A stretch of 64,000 nucleotides of DNA, taken from Myxococcales bacterium (GTDB taxonomy: Bacteria; Myxococcota_A; Polyangia; Haliangiales; Haliangiaceae). A model generated the notes under the pieces. The model saw only the letters and a program-made list of their open reading frames with translations, made no database searches and was not told the origin of the DNA. A program made the position numbers and the translations under genes. Positions 1 to 9,092 of this stretch are shown in pieces. The first letter of the stretch is position 1. Every line of letters starts with the position of its first letter. Location: contig JAEUJY010000118.1 of the NCBI GenBank assembly GCA_016794525.1, positions 1 through 64,000 of the forward strand, read 5' to 3'.

Positions 1-752
1 ACGGCCTCACCGTCGACGGCGCCCCCGGCCCCCAGACCCGTCGCGCGCTCGTCACCGACTACATGAACATCGACGGCACCTCGCTGCCCGCCGGCACCGA
101 CGTCCAGCGCCACGGCTGCGGCGAGCACCACAACGCCGTCCTCACCCCCGACGAGACCGACGAGCAGGCCAACCGCCGCGTCGAGGTCTTCTTCTTCGAG
201 GGGCCCATCGCCCCACCGCCCCGGCCCCGCTGCCCCAAGCCCGGCTGCCCCGAGTACCCCGAGTGGCTCCGCCGCACGATCCTCACGATCGACTTCACCA
301 ACCCGCCGCCGGTGATCTCGAACCCGCGCTGGGAGCCGGCCCCCACGACCAGCCGCGAGCTGCGGCTGCGCTTGCTCGACGACGACACCCGGGCGTGCGC
401 GCGCCGCGCGGTGATCGTCGCGATCGGCGAGCGCCACTTCGCGGGCGTCAGCGATGGCGACGGCGTCGCACGCGTGCTCGTCCCCGAGGACGCCAGCTCC
501 GCCACGGTGCGCTACTCGCCCGACGGTGCCGGTCGCGTCGTCGAGCGGACCCTCATCATCGCCACCGCGGCGATCGACACCGATCAAGGCGTCCAGCAGC
601 GGCTGCAGAACCTCGGCTACCCGGCGCAGGCCGACCTCCCGTACGCGCTCGCGTGGTTCCAGCGCGACGCCGGCCTGCCGACGACGGGCCAGGCCGACCC
701 GGCGACGCGGGACGCGCTGGCACAGCTCCACGACCCCGGAGGCGCGACGTGA
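1..752 (+). CDS. OmpA/peptidoglycan-binding-like protein, 5' end missing
   Basis: The frame is open from base 3, so the start lies outside the window. The visible protein begins with the end of a peptidoglycan-binding repeat (GxxGPQTRRAL pattern). An OmpA-like tail follows, ending NRRVEVFFF at about base 175-203. Next come a Cys/Pro-rich linker, a predicted beta-rich domain, and a second peptidoglycan-binding-type helical repeat at about 575-735. I infer an envelope-anchored protein that binds murein. Its stop overlaps the GTG of the next gene by four bases, so it heads a translationally coupled four-gene operon. Family assignment rests on motif resemblance only. Confidence 0.75.
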   Translation, partial: GLTVDGAPGPQTRRALVTDYMNIDGTSLPAGTDVQRHGCGEHHNAVLTPDETDEQANRRVEVFFFEGPIAPPPRPRCPKPGCPEYPEWLRRTILTIDFTNPPPVISNPRWEPAPTTSRELRLRLLDDDTRACARRAVIVAIGERHFAGVSDGDGVARVLVPEDASSATVRYSPDGAGRVVERTLIIATAAIDTDQGVQQRLQNLGYPAQADLPYALAWFQRDAGLPTTGQADPATRDALAQLHDPGGAT

Positions 753-1534
753 GCGGCATCGCCCCCCTGAAGGGATCTTCGGTGCACTTCGTGGTCGGTT
801 CGCCGGTCAACGACGACCAGCTCGAGCTCGCGCGCGCGTGGGCCGAGGGCATCGTCGCCGCGGGCGGCGCGGGCGTCACCAGCGCGGCCGCGGTGTCCCA
901 CGCCGCGCTCGGGCTGAGGCTCTTGCCCGGGCGGCTGCGCCTGCCCACCAGCACGACCACCACGCCGACCGCGCTCGACGAGGCCGGCCGGAATGCCACC
1001 CAGCGCATCCCCGGCCACGCGCTGGTGCTGATCGCGCCGAACCTGACCGATGAGCTGGTCATGCGCGGCCTCCCGGCGTCGACGTCGCGCCTGCCGCTGG
1101 GGACGACCGGCGTCGGCAAGTTCGAGCTGTCGCAAGACTGGTTCGTGATGCCGCGCGCCGGCGCGACGCTCGACCCGCGCGCCGACGAGGGCGGCCTGTG
1201 GCTGCTGCTGTGGGTGATGCGGCTGGGCATCCAGAGCATCTACCTGTGCACGCTCGATCCCGCGGCCAAGGTCGGCGGCCTCGCCGCCGCGCTAGCCAAG
1301 CTGACGCGCGCGTCGGTGTACTGGAACGACCACCCCGTGCGGTTCGAGGCGACCACGACGCCGGTGAGCGAGGCCGCCAAGACCGGCACGCTGACGCGAA
1401 CGCTGACCAAGGTCGTCGTCGGTCCCAGCGGCAGCGTCGCCACCGGCGCGCCGTTCGTCGGCACGAGCGACGTGAACCTCGAGGCCAAGCCCGGGCAGTT
1501 CCTGCCTGGCGCCCAGCACGTGGAGCGCCCATGA
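749..1534 (+). CDS. hypothetical protein, second gene of coupled operon
   Basis: A 261-residue protein starting at GTG inside the stop of the preceding gene (GTGA overlap); this overlap decides the start. I do not recognise the family. The N-terminal third is Ala/Gly-rich and the middle carries one hydrophobic stretch (LWLLLWVMRLGIQSIYLC, about residues 150-168) that could be a membrane segment or a buried helix. There is no signal peptide. It is coupled on both sides (stop overlaps the next ATG), so its product probably acts with the OmpA-like and GH18-like neighbours. Confidence 0.7.
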   Translation: MSGIAPLKGSSVHFVVGSPVNDDQLELARAWAEGIVAAGGAGVTSAAAVSHAALGLRLLPGRLRLPTSTTTTPTALDEAGRNATQRIPGHALVLIAPNLTDELVMRGLPASTSRLPLGTTGVGKFELSQDWFVMPRAGATLDPRADEGGLWLLLWVMRLGIQSIYLCTLDPAAKVGGLAAALAKLTRASVYWNDHPVRFEATTTPVSEAAKTGTLTRTLTKVVVGPSGSVATGAPFVGTSDVNLEAKPGQFLPGAQHVERP

Positions 1535-2232
1535 CGTTGACCGAAGCCCAGGTGGGGCAGCTCGTGCAGCTGGTCGTCGATGCGAGCGGCGGCGACGGGT
1601 TCGCGGTGAAGTTCGTGATCGCCACCGCGGCCGGCGCCGAGCTCGCGCAGCTCGAGGCGCCGATCGAGGCCGGGGCGGCGCGCGCGAGCTGGGCGGTCGA
1701 CGTCGGCACCGCCGCGACCCCCGTCGAGGTCATCTTCACCGCGCACCTCGCCGACCAGCACCTCGAGGCAGGGCGCCTGAAGGTGCTGCGCACGATGCGC
1801 CTGGGACCGATCGGGCTGACCGCGGTCGCGGTCGACGCGTCGGTCGCGCGCGGCGCGCTGGGCCCGGTGACCGCGGGCGGCCCGCCCCCGACGCCGCTGC
1901 CCGGCGCGCCGGGCGTGGTCGAGGCCGCGCCGCGCGACAGCTACCAGGTCACGATCGAGCTGGCCGACGCCAGCGGTGGGCCGTGCGACGTCGCCGCCGA
2001 CGTCGAGCTGGTCCTCGAACGCAGCGTCAGCGGCGCGCCGTTCGCGGCGATGACCACGCTGACGATGTCCGTGCGCGACGTGCCCGGCCACCAGTACCGC
2101 GCGTCGCTGCGGCTCCCCGAGGAGGCCAGCGACCCCAGGCACGTCTACCGACTCCGCGCGCGCTTCGCCAAGGCCCAGCCCGCCGTCGGCGTCGCGTTCG
2201 ATCCCGACGAGCAGTTCTCGGGGGCCGTATGA
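1531..2232 (+). CDS. hypothetical beta-rich protein
   Basis: A 233-residue protein starting at the ATG that overlaps the previous stop (ATGA). The sequence alternates short hydrophobic strands and turns in two halves split by a Gly/Pro-rich linker near residues 110-130, which suggests two small beta-sandwich domains. I do not recognise the family and see no signal peptide or catalytic motif. Its stop overlaps the start of the GH18-like gene. A binding or scaffold role for that enzyme is possible but is only inferred from the coupling. Confidence 0.7.
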   Translation: MTLTEAQVGQLVQLVVDASGGDGFAVKFVIATAAGAELAQLEAPIEAGAARASWAVDVGTAATPVEVIFTAHLADQHLEAGRLKVLRTMRLGPIGLTAVAVDASVARGALGPVTAGGPPPTPLPGAPGVVEAAPRDSYQVTIELADASGGPCDVAADVELVLERSVSGAPFAAMTTLTMSVRDVPGHQYRASLRLPEEASDPRHVYRLRARFAKAQPAVGVAFDPDEQFSGAV

Positions 2233-3707
2233 CCTTCACGATCAAGCTGAGCGACGCACCCGGCACCACCGCGCTGGCCAAGGAGTCGACCCGGACCGGG
2301 TGGCGCGACCTCGAGCTGCAGGTCCGCTACCCCGGCCCGGGTGGCACCGACGTCACGACCCGCATCGGGCCCGCGGTCAACGGCCAGATCGACCTCGACC
2401 TCGACGTCAGCGCGCTGAGCCGCTTCGAGCTGGTCGCGGCGCGCCAGTCCGGTCCTCACGCCGAGCCGATCGAGTGGCGCCCGGCCGCGCCGATCGCGCT
2501 GACCAGCGGCATGACGCTACCGCCGATTCCAGAGCGGCTGCGGATCTCGGCGTGGACGCCCGCGGTGGCGCTGATCACCAAGAACGCGCAGGGCCAGGCC
2601 GTGTTCGACGCCAGCGACCGGTTCACGATCGACGCCGGCATCCGCGCCTCGCCGTGCACCGGCCTCGACGACGTCAGCGTGATCACGACGGTGTTCCTCA
2701 CCGGCGACATCCTGGACGCGTCGCCGACGATCGCGGTCGACTGGGCCGGCGACTTCCCGTCGGTCGAGCTCAACGCGATCATCCGCAGCAACCCCAAGCT
2801 CGACCTCGACGCCATCCGGCTCGATCTGCTGCGACAGACGATCGCCACCTTCCACGCCAAGCGGGTGCAGGTGTTCGCCGGCTTCTACGTCGACACCGGC
2901 AACACCATCGCGCTCGGCTCGTCGGCGGCGCAGGACGCGCTCACCAAGCAGCACGCGGCGCGGCTGGCCGAGCTCCTCGACCCGGCCAAGCACCACTCGA
3001 TGGCGGCGTTCGCGCAGGCGCTGGTCGGGTTCTTCGATCAACGCAAGCTCGAGATCGATGGCATCTGGTTCGACTTCGAGGTGGCGTCGCTGACCGACAA
3101 GCACGCGCCGCGCCTGCGCGAGCTGGTGATCGAGGTCGCCCGCGCGCTGGGCGCGACCGGCCGGTACCTGGCGTTCGCGTCGGCGCACGACCAGTCGGGG
3201 AACATCCAGAGCAAGCCACCCGGGACGCCGCCCGGCGCGCCGGCGATGCTGGCGCACTTCTTCTCCCATCCGTCGAGCCTGGCCCGGCTGCCGAACGTGA
3301 TCACCCGGCCGATGTCGTACGACAGCGGTCGGTTCAACAGCGTCACGCAGTGCTACGGCCACTACCAGGTGCTGCCGCACGGCCTGCAGATCGCGGTCGG
3401 CGTCGGCAACGGCAAGCCCAACGTCGACAGCGACATGGTCGCCGCGGCGCCGCAGATCCGGGCCAACCGCTGCGGCCTGATCCACTGGGCGTTCCAGTCG
3501 TCCGCGACGTACGCGGCCTACGCCAAGACCGACGCCATCATGAACAAGGACGCGCCGCCGCACGGCACGTTCGGCCAGCCGATCCAGGGTCCACTCAACC
3601 GCCAGCGGCTGCAGGTCATGCAGGCCGCGATCACGGCGGCCCGGGCCAAGAACGACAAGACGCTGAGCGTCGCCGACGACGTGGTCATCCCCGACGACGC
3701 GCCCTGA
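2229..3707 (+). CDS. GH18-like TIM-barrel hydrolase candidate
   Basis: A 492-residue protein. The N-terminal about 90 residues look like a beta-sandwich; the rest resembles a glycoside hydrolase 18-type barrel. The key element is DGIWFDFE at residues 277-284, which matches the GH18 signature DGxDxDxE at D277, D282 and the catalytic-position E284 but lacks the middle Asp (W280). Downstream SYDSGRF and a late Trp (HWAFQSS) fit barrel strands. Family knowledge predicts chitinase- or peptidoglycan-glucosidase-like chemistry; activity is unproven because the signature is incomplete. There is no signal peptide, so export would need a partner system. Last gene of the coupled operon. Confidence 0.6.
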   Translation: MTFTIKLSDAPGTTALAKESTRTGWRDLELQVRYPGPGGTDVTTRIGPAVNGQIDLDLDVSALSRFELVAARQSGPHAEPIEWRPAAPIALTSGMTLPPIPERLRISAWTPAVALITKNAQGQAVFDASDRFTIDAGIRASPCTGLDDVSVITTVFLTGDILDASPTIAVDWAGDFPSVELNAIIRSNPKLDLDAIRLDLLRQTIATFHAKRVQVFAGFYVDTGNTIALGSSAAQDALTKQHAARLAELLDPAKHHSMAAFAQALVGFFDQRKLEIDGIWFDFEVASLTDKHAPRLRELVIEVARALGATGRYLAFASAHDQSGNIQSKPPGTPPGAPAMLAHFFSHPSSLARLPNVITRPMSYDSGRFNSVTQCYGHYQVLPHGLQIAVGVGNGKPNVDSDMVAAAPQIRANRCGLIHWAFQSSATYAAYAKTDAIMNKDAPPHGTFGQPIQGPLNRQRLQVMQAAITAARAKNDKTLSVADDVVIPDDAP

Positions 3708-3758
3708 CCGCGACGCCGCGCCGCACCACCGCGAGCCGCGCGCGGGCATCTCAGCCGC

Positions 3759-4613
3759 ATGTCCAGGACGATCGCGGTCGCCGGCGCGAGCGGCGCGCTG
3801 GGGCGGCGGGTGGTGGCCCGGCTGCGCGACGACGGCTGGCGGGTGCGCGCGCTGACCCGCGACCCGGCGCGCGCGCCGCGCGGCGTCGAGGTGGTCGCCG
3901 GCGACGGCCGCGATCCGGCGGTGGCGGCGGCGCTCGTGCGCGGCGTCGACGCGGTCTTCTCGTGCGCGGGCGCCAGCGTCGCGATGGCGCGCGGCCACGG
4001 CTGGCGCGGCTACCGCGCGGTCGACACCCGGCTCAACGCCGCGCTGGTGGCAGCGGCCACCGCCACCGGGCGGCCGCGGTTCGTCTACGTCTCGGCGTTC
4101 CACACGCCGGCGATGCGGCGGCTGGCGTACGTCGACGCCCACGAGCGGGTGGTCGACGCGATCGTCGCCGCGGCGCTGCCCCACGCGATCGTGCGCCCCA
4201 CCGGCTTCTACTCGGCGATCGTGCCGGCCTACCTCGACCTCGCGCGCCGGGGCGCGGTCCCCGAGATCGGCGACGGCCGCGCGCGCACCAACCCGATCGG
4301 CGACGACGACCTGGCGGCGGTGTGCGCCGAGGCGATCGCGCACGCCGACCCGCGGCTGGCGATCGCCGCGGGTGGCCCCGACGTGCTGCCGCGGCGGGCG
4401 TTCGTCGAGCTGGCGGCCGCGGCGCTGGGGCGCCCGGCCCGCACCCGCGCGGTGCCGCCGTGGCTGGCGCGCGCCGGCGCGACGGTGCTCCGGCCGCTGC
4501 ACCCGCGCGTCGGCCAGTTCGCGCAGTTCCTCGCGACGATCGCGACGACCGACCTGATCGCCCCCGCGCGCGGCGCCGCGCGCCTGGCCGACGCCTTCGC
4601 CGCCGCCGCGTGA
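3759..4613 (+). CDS. NAD(P)-binding atypical SDR / NmrA-like protein
   Basis: A 284-residue Rossmann protein. It opens with a classic dinucleotide-binding loop (GASGALGRR, residues 9-17), followed by RALTRDP, which is typical of NADP-preferring atypical SDRs. YVSAFHT and IVRPTGFYS lie at the usual positions of the SDR_a5/NmrA group, whose members act as oxidoreductases, sugar-nucleotide modifiers or redox sensors. The substrate cannot be read from the sequence. It is followed after 24 bases by another dehydrogenase on the same strand, so the two may be co-transcribed. Confidence 0.85.
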   Translation: MSRTIAVAGASGALGRRVVARLRDDGWRVRALTRDPARAPRGVEVVAGDGRDPAVAAALVRGVDAVFSCAGASVAMARGHGWRGYRAVDTRLNAALVAAATATGRPRFVYVSAFHTPAMRRLAYVDAHERVVDAIVAAALPHAIVRPTGFYSAIVPAYLDLARRGAVPEIGDGRARTNPIGDDDLAAVCAEAIAHADPRLAIAAGGPDVLPRRAFVELAAAALGRPARTRAVPPWLARAGATVLRPLHPRVGQFAQFLATIATTDLIAPARGAARLADAFAAAA

Positions 4614-4637
4614 CGCACCCGCGCGCTATGGTCGCGC

Positions 4638-5447
4638 ATGCCCCAGACCATCTTCATCACCGGCGCGTCGACCGGCCTCGGCCACGCCGCCGCGCGGCTG
4701 TTCAGCGAGCGCGCCTGGACCGTGTTCGCGACGATGCGCGATCCGAGCAAGGCCCCCGACCTCGCCGCGCTGCCGGGCGTGACGCTGCTCGCGCTCGACG
4801 TGACCCAGCCGGCGCAGATCACCGCGGCCGCCGAGGCGGCGCTGGCCCGCGGGCCGGTCGACGTGGTGTTCAACAACGCCGGCTACGGCCTGGCCGGGCC
4901 GCTCGAGGGCATCACCGACGCGCAGCTCACCGCGCAGCTCGACACCAACCTGCTCGGCGTCATGCGCACGACCAAGGCGTTCATCCCGGCGTTCCGCGCC
5001 CGCGGCGCCGGCACGTTCATCACGACGACGTCGATCGGCGGCCTGGTGACCTTCCCGCTCAACTCGGCGTACCACGCGACCAAGTGGGCCCTCGAGGGCT
5101 GGAGCGAGAGCCTGGCGTTCGAGCTCGCGCCGTTCGGGATCAGGGTCAAGACCGTCGCGCCCGGCGGCATCCAGACCGACTTCGCCGGCCGCTCGCTGGT
5201 GCTCGCGCAGCACCCGGCCTACGCCGCGCTGCAGGAGAAGGTCCTGGCGGCGTTCCGCAACCCGGCGCGCCTGGCCCAGCGCTCGACCGCCGAGGCGATC
5301 GCGCAGGTGGTCTACGAGGCCGCGACCGACGGCAAGGATCAGGTGACCTACGTCGCCGGCGCCGACGCCAAGGCCACCTACGCCCAGCGGCTGGCGGTCG
5401 GCGTCGAGGCGTTCCGCCAGGGTGTCGCCCGCATGTTCCTGGGCTGA
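4638..5447 (+). CDS. classical short-chain dehydrogenase/reductase
   Basis: A 269-residue classical SDR. TGASTGLG (residues 8-15) binds the cofactor, NNAG stabilises the central sheet, and the catalytic Ser (TTTSIGG) and YHATK motif are all present, so the enzyme should be active. The GGIQTDF loop after strand six is typical. ATMRDP after strand two suggests NADP(H) preference. The substrate is unknown. Length is normal for the family. The gene follows another Rossmann oxidoreductase by 24 bases. Confidence 0.92.
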   Translation: MPQTIFITGASTGLGHAAARLFSERAWTVFATMRDPSKAPDLAALPGVTLLALDVTQPAQITAAAEAALARGPVDVVFNNAGYGLAGPLEGITDAQLTAQLDTNLLGVMRTTKAFIPAFRARGAGTFITTTSIGGLVTFPLNSAYHATKWALEGWSESLAFELAPFGIRVKTVAPGGIQTDFAGRSLVLAQHPAYAALQEKVLAAFRNPARLAQRSTAEAIAQVVYEAATDGKDQVTYVAGADAKATYAQRLAVGVEAFRQGVARMFLG

Positions 5448-5602
5448 GCGGCGGCGCAGCGTCGACCGGCCTCCCCCGCGGGGACCGGTGGCACAGCGCT
5501 GGCCCGTGCCACCGCGGCCATGGCCGTGCCAGGTCCCGGGCCGCCAACCGCCTCAAACTTCGGGCCCGCCGCCGGCACGGTTGTCGCTATCATGGGCGGT
5601 CG

Positions 5603-6751
5603 ATGGGCAAACCCAAGGCCAAGGCAACTGCCCCGGCGACCGAGACCAGCGCGTTCGAGACGCCGGCCGCCGCGCAGGACGCCGGCCACGACGCCGCCAT
5701 CGCGTTGGTCGGCAGCAACACCGATCCGCTGCTGCTGGGCCTGGTCATCCGCGCCAACCCGCGGCATGCGGATGCGATCCTGGCCTACCTCTCCGAGCGG
5801 CACGGCATGGCGCTGGTGCGCCTGGTCAGCGAGTACGCGGCGGCGTACACCGCGGAGCACGGCGACGCGACCTTCGATCCGAGCCTCACCACGGCCGCCG
5901 ATCGGCTCGCCAGCGAGAAGGGCGCCCTCACCCAGGACGCCGACGGCAAGCCGGTGGCGACCCCGGATCCCAAGGAGAAGCTGCCCTACGACAAGGCGGG
6001 TGGCTGGAACGGCGTGACGATCTGCGCGAAGCTCGGCCAGAACGACAAGCTCGTGGGCACCGACAGCGACCGCGATCGGTGTACGTTCGCGACGGCGCTG
6101 GCCGCGCACGTCCTCATGGGCCCGACGGCGTGCGCGCGCTTCCTGGTCGGCTACGCCAACGAGCACGGGCCGAGGCCGGCCAAGGACGGCACACCGACGA
6201 TGACCGCCCGGCAGCGCGCCGCGGCCGAGATGATGTTGACCGTCGCCAGCGCGGTCGGCGCGGGGACGGCGACGTACGGCGATCTGTCGTGGGCGCAGGA
6301 GGCGATGCACGCCTACCTGACCAAGGACGAGCACGGCGGCGGCCGCGGCGGCACCGACATGATCGTCTCGAGCATGGAGACCTACGAGCCGCTGAACCTG
6401 CGGATCGAGTCGGTCGACGCGTTGCTCGGCTTCGGCGAGGAGCTCGCCGAAGGTCAGTGGCTGATGGTCAGCCTCCACCTCAAGTACGCTCGGAACGGCA
6501 AGTCGAAGACTGGGGCGGCCAAGGGATCCACCGCCTCTACCACCGAGCCGCCGCCGGACTACGAGCACCAGCTGATGCTGGTGCGCCAGGACGGCAAGCT
6601 CTTGATCTACGACTCGGATCAGCCCAGCGGGCAGAACCTGTGGACCGTGGAGGGCCGCCTCGCTCGCTACCTGAACGGTCCCCAGGACGAGAAGTACTTC
6701 ATGATCCAGGGGCAGGTGACGCCGAAGAAGGCGGACAAGGCCCCGACCTAA
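5603..6751 (+). CDS. hypothetical protein with Cys/His/Asp arrangement, possible cysteine-hydrolase effector
   Basis: A 382-residue orphan protein without signal peptide. The N-terminal 30 residues are Ala/Lys/Thr-rich and probably disordered. A helical segment (NTDPLLLGLVIRANP and onward) follows. The centre has two cysteines, one in GVTICAKLG and one in RDRCTFATALAAH. The C-terminal third has YEHQLMLV and GKLLIYDSD, an order (Cys, then His before beta strands, then Asp) like papain-fold peptidases, amidases and deamidases. This is resemblance by eye, not a family match. It sits alone between dehydrogenase and deformylase genes. The start ATG at 5603 is the first in frame after a G+C-rich leader. 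Confidence 0.55.
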   Translation: MGKPKAKATAPATETSAFETPAAAQDAGHDAAIALVGSNTDPLLLGLVIRANPRHADAILAYLSERHGMALVRLVSEYAAAYTAEHGDATFDPSLTTAADRLASEKGALTQDADGKPVATPDPKEKLPYDKAGGWNGVTICAKLGQNDKLVGTDSDRDRCTFATALAAHVLMGPTACARFLVGYANEHGPRPAKDGTPTMTARQRAAAEMMLTVASAVGAGTATYGDLSWAQEAMHAYLTKDEHGGGRGGTDMIVSSMETYEPLNLRIESVDALLGFGEELAEGQWLMVSLHLKYARNGKSKTGAAKGSTASTTEPPPDYEHQLMLVRQDGKLLIYDSDQPSGQNLWTVEGRLARYLNGPQDEKYFMIQGQVTPKKADKAPT

Positions 6752-6757
6752 CCGCGG

Positions 6758-7330
6758 CTACCCGCCGAGGCGCGCGACCACCGCGCGCGCCGCCGCGATC
6801 ACCTCGGGCAGCTGGTGGCGCTCGAACTCGGCCATCGTCGCCAGCGTGCGCGGGTCGGCGCGGTCGACGAACAGCACGCCGTCGAGATGATCGATCTCGT
6901 GCTGGTAGGTCGCGGCGGTCAGGCCGACGACGATCTCGTCGATCGCCGCGCCGTGGCGATCCCACGCCTGCACCCGCACCCGGGCCGCCCGCGGCACCAG
7001 CCCGCGCAGCACCGGCACCGACAGGCAGCCCTCGGCGTGGGCGAAGCGCTCGTCGTCGACCGGCGTCAGCACCGGGTTGACCAGCACGGTCAGCGGGATC
7101 GCCGGCCGGTACGGGTGCGGCGGGTCGGCCGGCACCTCGATGACCGCGATCCGCACCGACGCGCCGACCTGGGGCGCGGCCAGCCCGGCGCCGCGCGCGT
7201 CGTGCATCGTGTCGATCAGATCGTCGATCAGCGCCTGGATCTCGGGCGAGGCCAGCTCGGCGTGGGTCAGCTCGCGGGCGCGCTGGCGCAGCACCGGCGC
7301 GCCGATCTGCGTGATGGGACGGACGGCCAT
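6758..7330 (-). CDS. def: peptide deformylase
   Basis: A 190-residue peptide deformylase. It removes the formyl group from the initiator methionine of new proteins and acts in the cytoplasm at the ribosome exit. All three signature motifs are present: GAGLAAPQVG, EGCLSVP (metal-ligand Cys) and QHEIDHLDG (two His ligands and catalytic Glu). It lies nine bases downstream of an MFS exporter on the same strand and is probably co-transcribed with it. Whether it is the housekeeping copy or a second copy cannot be told from this window. Confidence 0.96.
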   Translation of the reverse strand: MAVRPITQIGAPVLRQRARELTHAELASPEIQALIDDLIDTMHDARGAGLAAPQVGASVRIAVIEVPADPPHPYRPAIPLTVLVNPVLTPVDDERFAHAEGCLSVPVLRGLVPRAARVRVQAWDRHGAAIDEIVVGLTAATYQHEIDHLDGVLFVDRADPRTLATMAEFERHQLPEVIAAARAVVARLGG

Positions 7331-7339
7331 CGGCCGAGT

Positions 7340-9046
7340 CTACTCCGCGGGCGGCGGCGGCGCGCCGTGCTCGCGCTTGCGCAGCGGGTGGTTGGGCAAG
7401 GCCAGCGTGACCAGCAGCGCGGCGATCGCGATCAACGCGCACAGCCGGTAGATGCGCTCGATCGCGTCGGTGAAGGCCTGCTTGATGCCGCGCTGGGTGC
7501 GATCGACGCCGGCCAGCGCCTCGGTCCGCGCCGCCTCGAGCGCCGGCCGCGCCTCGGCGGCGGCCGCCTGCAGCTTGGCCGCGAACTGCGCGGTGAGCTC
7601 GGCCTTGATCGCCGCGGCGTCGAAGCGGGTCGGGGCCGGCGCGTCCTCGCCGCCGCCCGCGGGCGGTGCCGCCGGCGCGTGGGCCGCCGCTGGCGCGCCA
7701 CCGCCGCCGCCCAGCTCGTGATGCATGCGGGTCGCCAGCGTGCTGGCGAAGACCGTGCCGATGATCGCGATGCCGATCGTCGCGCCCATCGAGCGGGAGA
7801 ACGTCGCGGTCGAGGTGGCGACGCCGATCTGGCGCAGCTCGACGGCGTTCTGCACCGCCAGCGTGTACAGCGGGATCGTCGGCCCGAGCCCGAGGCCGAC
7901 CAGGATCATCTTCAGCGACACGTCGAGCTGGCCGGCGTCGGGCGACAGCGTGAACCCCATGATCACGAACGCGCCGATCAGGATCAGCAGCGCGGCGATG
8001 ATCACCGCCTTGAACCGGCCGAGCCGCGCCACGACCTGTCCCGAGATGATGTTCGCGGCGACGATCCCGAACGTCAGCGGCGTGGTGGTCAGCCCCGAGC
8101 TGGTGGCCGACAGCCCGACGACGTTGACCATGAACAGCGGCAGGAAGGTGATCGCGCCGAGGAACGACAGGCCCGCGGTGAACGCCGCGCCGCAGCCGAC
8201 GGCAAACGACTTGTTGCGGAACAGCGCGAAGTCGAGGATCGGCTCCTTGGCGCGCCGCTCGATGACGATGAACGCCAGGATGCCGAACGCCGCCACCGCG
8301 AACAGCGCGAGGATCTGCCACGCGCCCCACGGCCAGCCGCCGGCCAAGGTCGAGTGCGCGCCGCGGCCGAGGCTGAGCGCGAGCAGCAACGGCACCGTGC
8401 CGACGATCAGCGCCAGCGCGCCGGCGACGTCGATCGACGCCGGCCCCGAGCGCGGCCGCTTGAGCATCGGCATGTTGGTGGCGGCGAAGCCGATCGCGAT
8501 GGCGCCGACCGGCAGGTTGACGAAGAACACCCAGTGCCAGCTCGCGTGGTCGGTGAGGAAGCCGCCGACCAGCGGGCCGAGCACGCTGGCCAGCCCGAAG
8601 ACGCCGCCGAAGATGCCCTGGTACTTGCCGCGCTCGGCGGGCGCGAACAGGTCGGCCACGACCGCGAACGCGTTGGTGAACAGCGACGCCGAGCCCATGC
8701 CCTGCACCGCGCGGAACAAGATCAGCTGCAGCGTCGACTGCGCCAGCCCGCACAGCACCGAGCCCAGCAGGAAGATCATCATGCCGGCGAGCAAGATCGG
8801 CTTGCGGCCGAACAGATCGGACAGCTTGCCCCACAGCGGCACCAGCACCGTCGACGCCACCAGGTACGCGGTCGTGATCCACACGTACAGCGACGGGTCG
8901 ATGCGGAGGTCGTGCTGGATCGTCGGCCCGGCGGTGGCGACGATCGTCTGATCGAGCGCCGCCAGCAGCAGCCCGAGCAGCGCGGCGACCATGGTGGCGA
9001 CGCGCTGGCGGCGGGTCAGGACTGGTAGCTCGGCCGGGACGGACAT
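7340..9046 (-). CDS. MFS drug exporter, DHA2 (EmrB/QacA-type) family
   Basis: A 568-residue multi-pass inner-membrane transporter. LDQTIVATAGPTI in helix one is the DHA2 hallmark, and the loop 2-3 motif GKLSDLFGRK is intact, predicting proton-driven drug or metabolite export with 14 helices. The C-terminal cytoplasmic/periplasmic insert (about residues 450-540) is unusually long: Gly/Ala/Pro-rich, then a charged helical stretch, before the final membrane helix. I chose ATG at 9046 (MSVPAEL) over the frame extension to 9082 because the latter adds an atypical Arg-rich leader. It runs into the deformylase gene. Confidence 0.92.
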   Translation of the reverse strand: MSVPAELPVLTRRQRVATMVAALLGLLLAALDQTIVATAGPTIQHDLRIDPSLYVWITTAYLVASTVLVPLWGKLSDLFGRKPILLAGMMIFLLGSVLCGLAQSTLQLILFRAVQGMGSASLFTNAFAVVADLFAPAERGKYQGIFGGVFGLASVLGPLVGGFLTDHASWHWVFFVNLPVGAIAIGFAATNMPMLKRPRSGPASIDVAGALALIVGTVPLLLALSLGRGAHSTLAGGWPWGAWQILALFAVAAFGILAFIVIERRAKEPILDFALFRNKSFAVGCGAAFTAGLSFLGAITFLPLFMVNVVGLSATSSGLTTTPLTFGIVAANIISGQVVARLGRFKAVIIAALLILIGAFVIMGFTLSPDAGQLDVSLKMILVGLGLGPTIPLYTLAVQNAVELRQIGVATSTATFSRSMGATIGIAIIGTVFASTLATRMHHELGGGGGAPAAAHAPAAPPAGGGEDAPAPTRFDAAAIKAELTAQFAAKLQAAAAEARPALEAARTEALAGVDRTQRGIKQAFTDAIERIYRLCALIAIAALLVTLALPNHPLRKREHGAPPPPAE

Positions 9047-9092
9047 CCGGCGCAGCGTGGCCCAGGCGCGGCCAGCCAGCAACCGCCGCCGC

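Noticed and set aside
2517-4502. Very long minus-strand frame opposite the GH18-like and dehydrogenase genes
   Set aside because: It is antisense to genes with clear motifs, rich in Arg/Asp/His as expected for mirror frames in G+C-rich DNA, and crosses gene borders.
6758-9046. Exporter plus deformylase as an antibiotic self-resistance pair
   Set aside because: Both families are common housekeeping genes and there is no biosynthetic cluster in the window, so adjacency alone is weak evidence.
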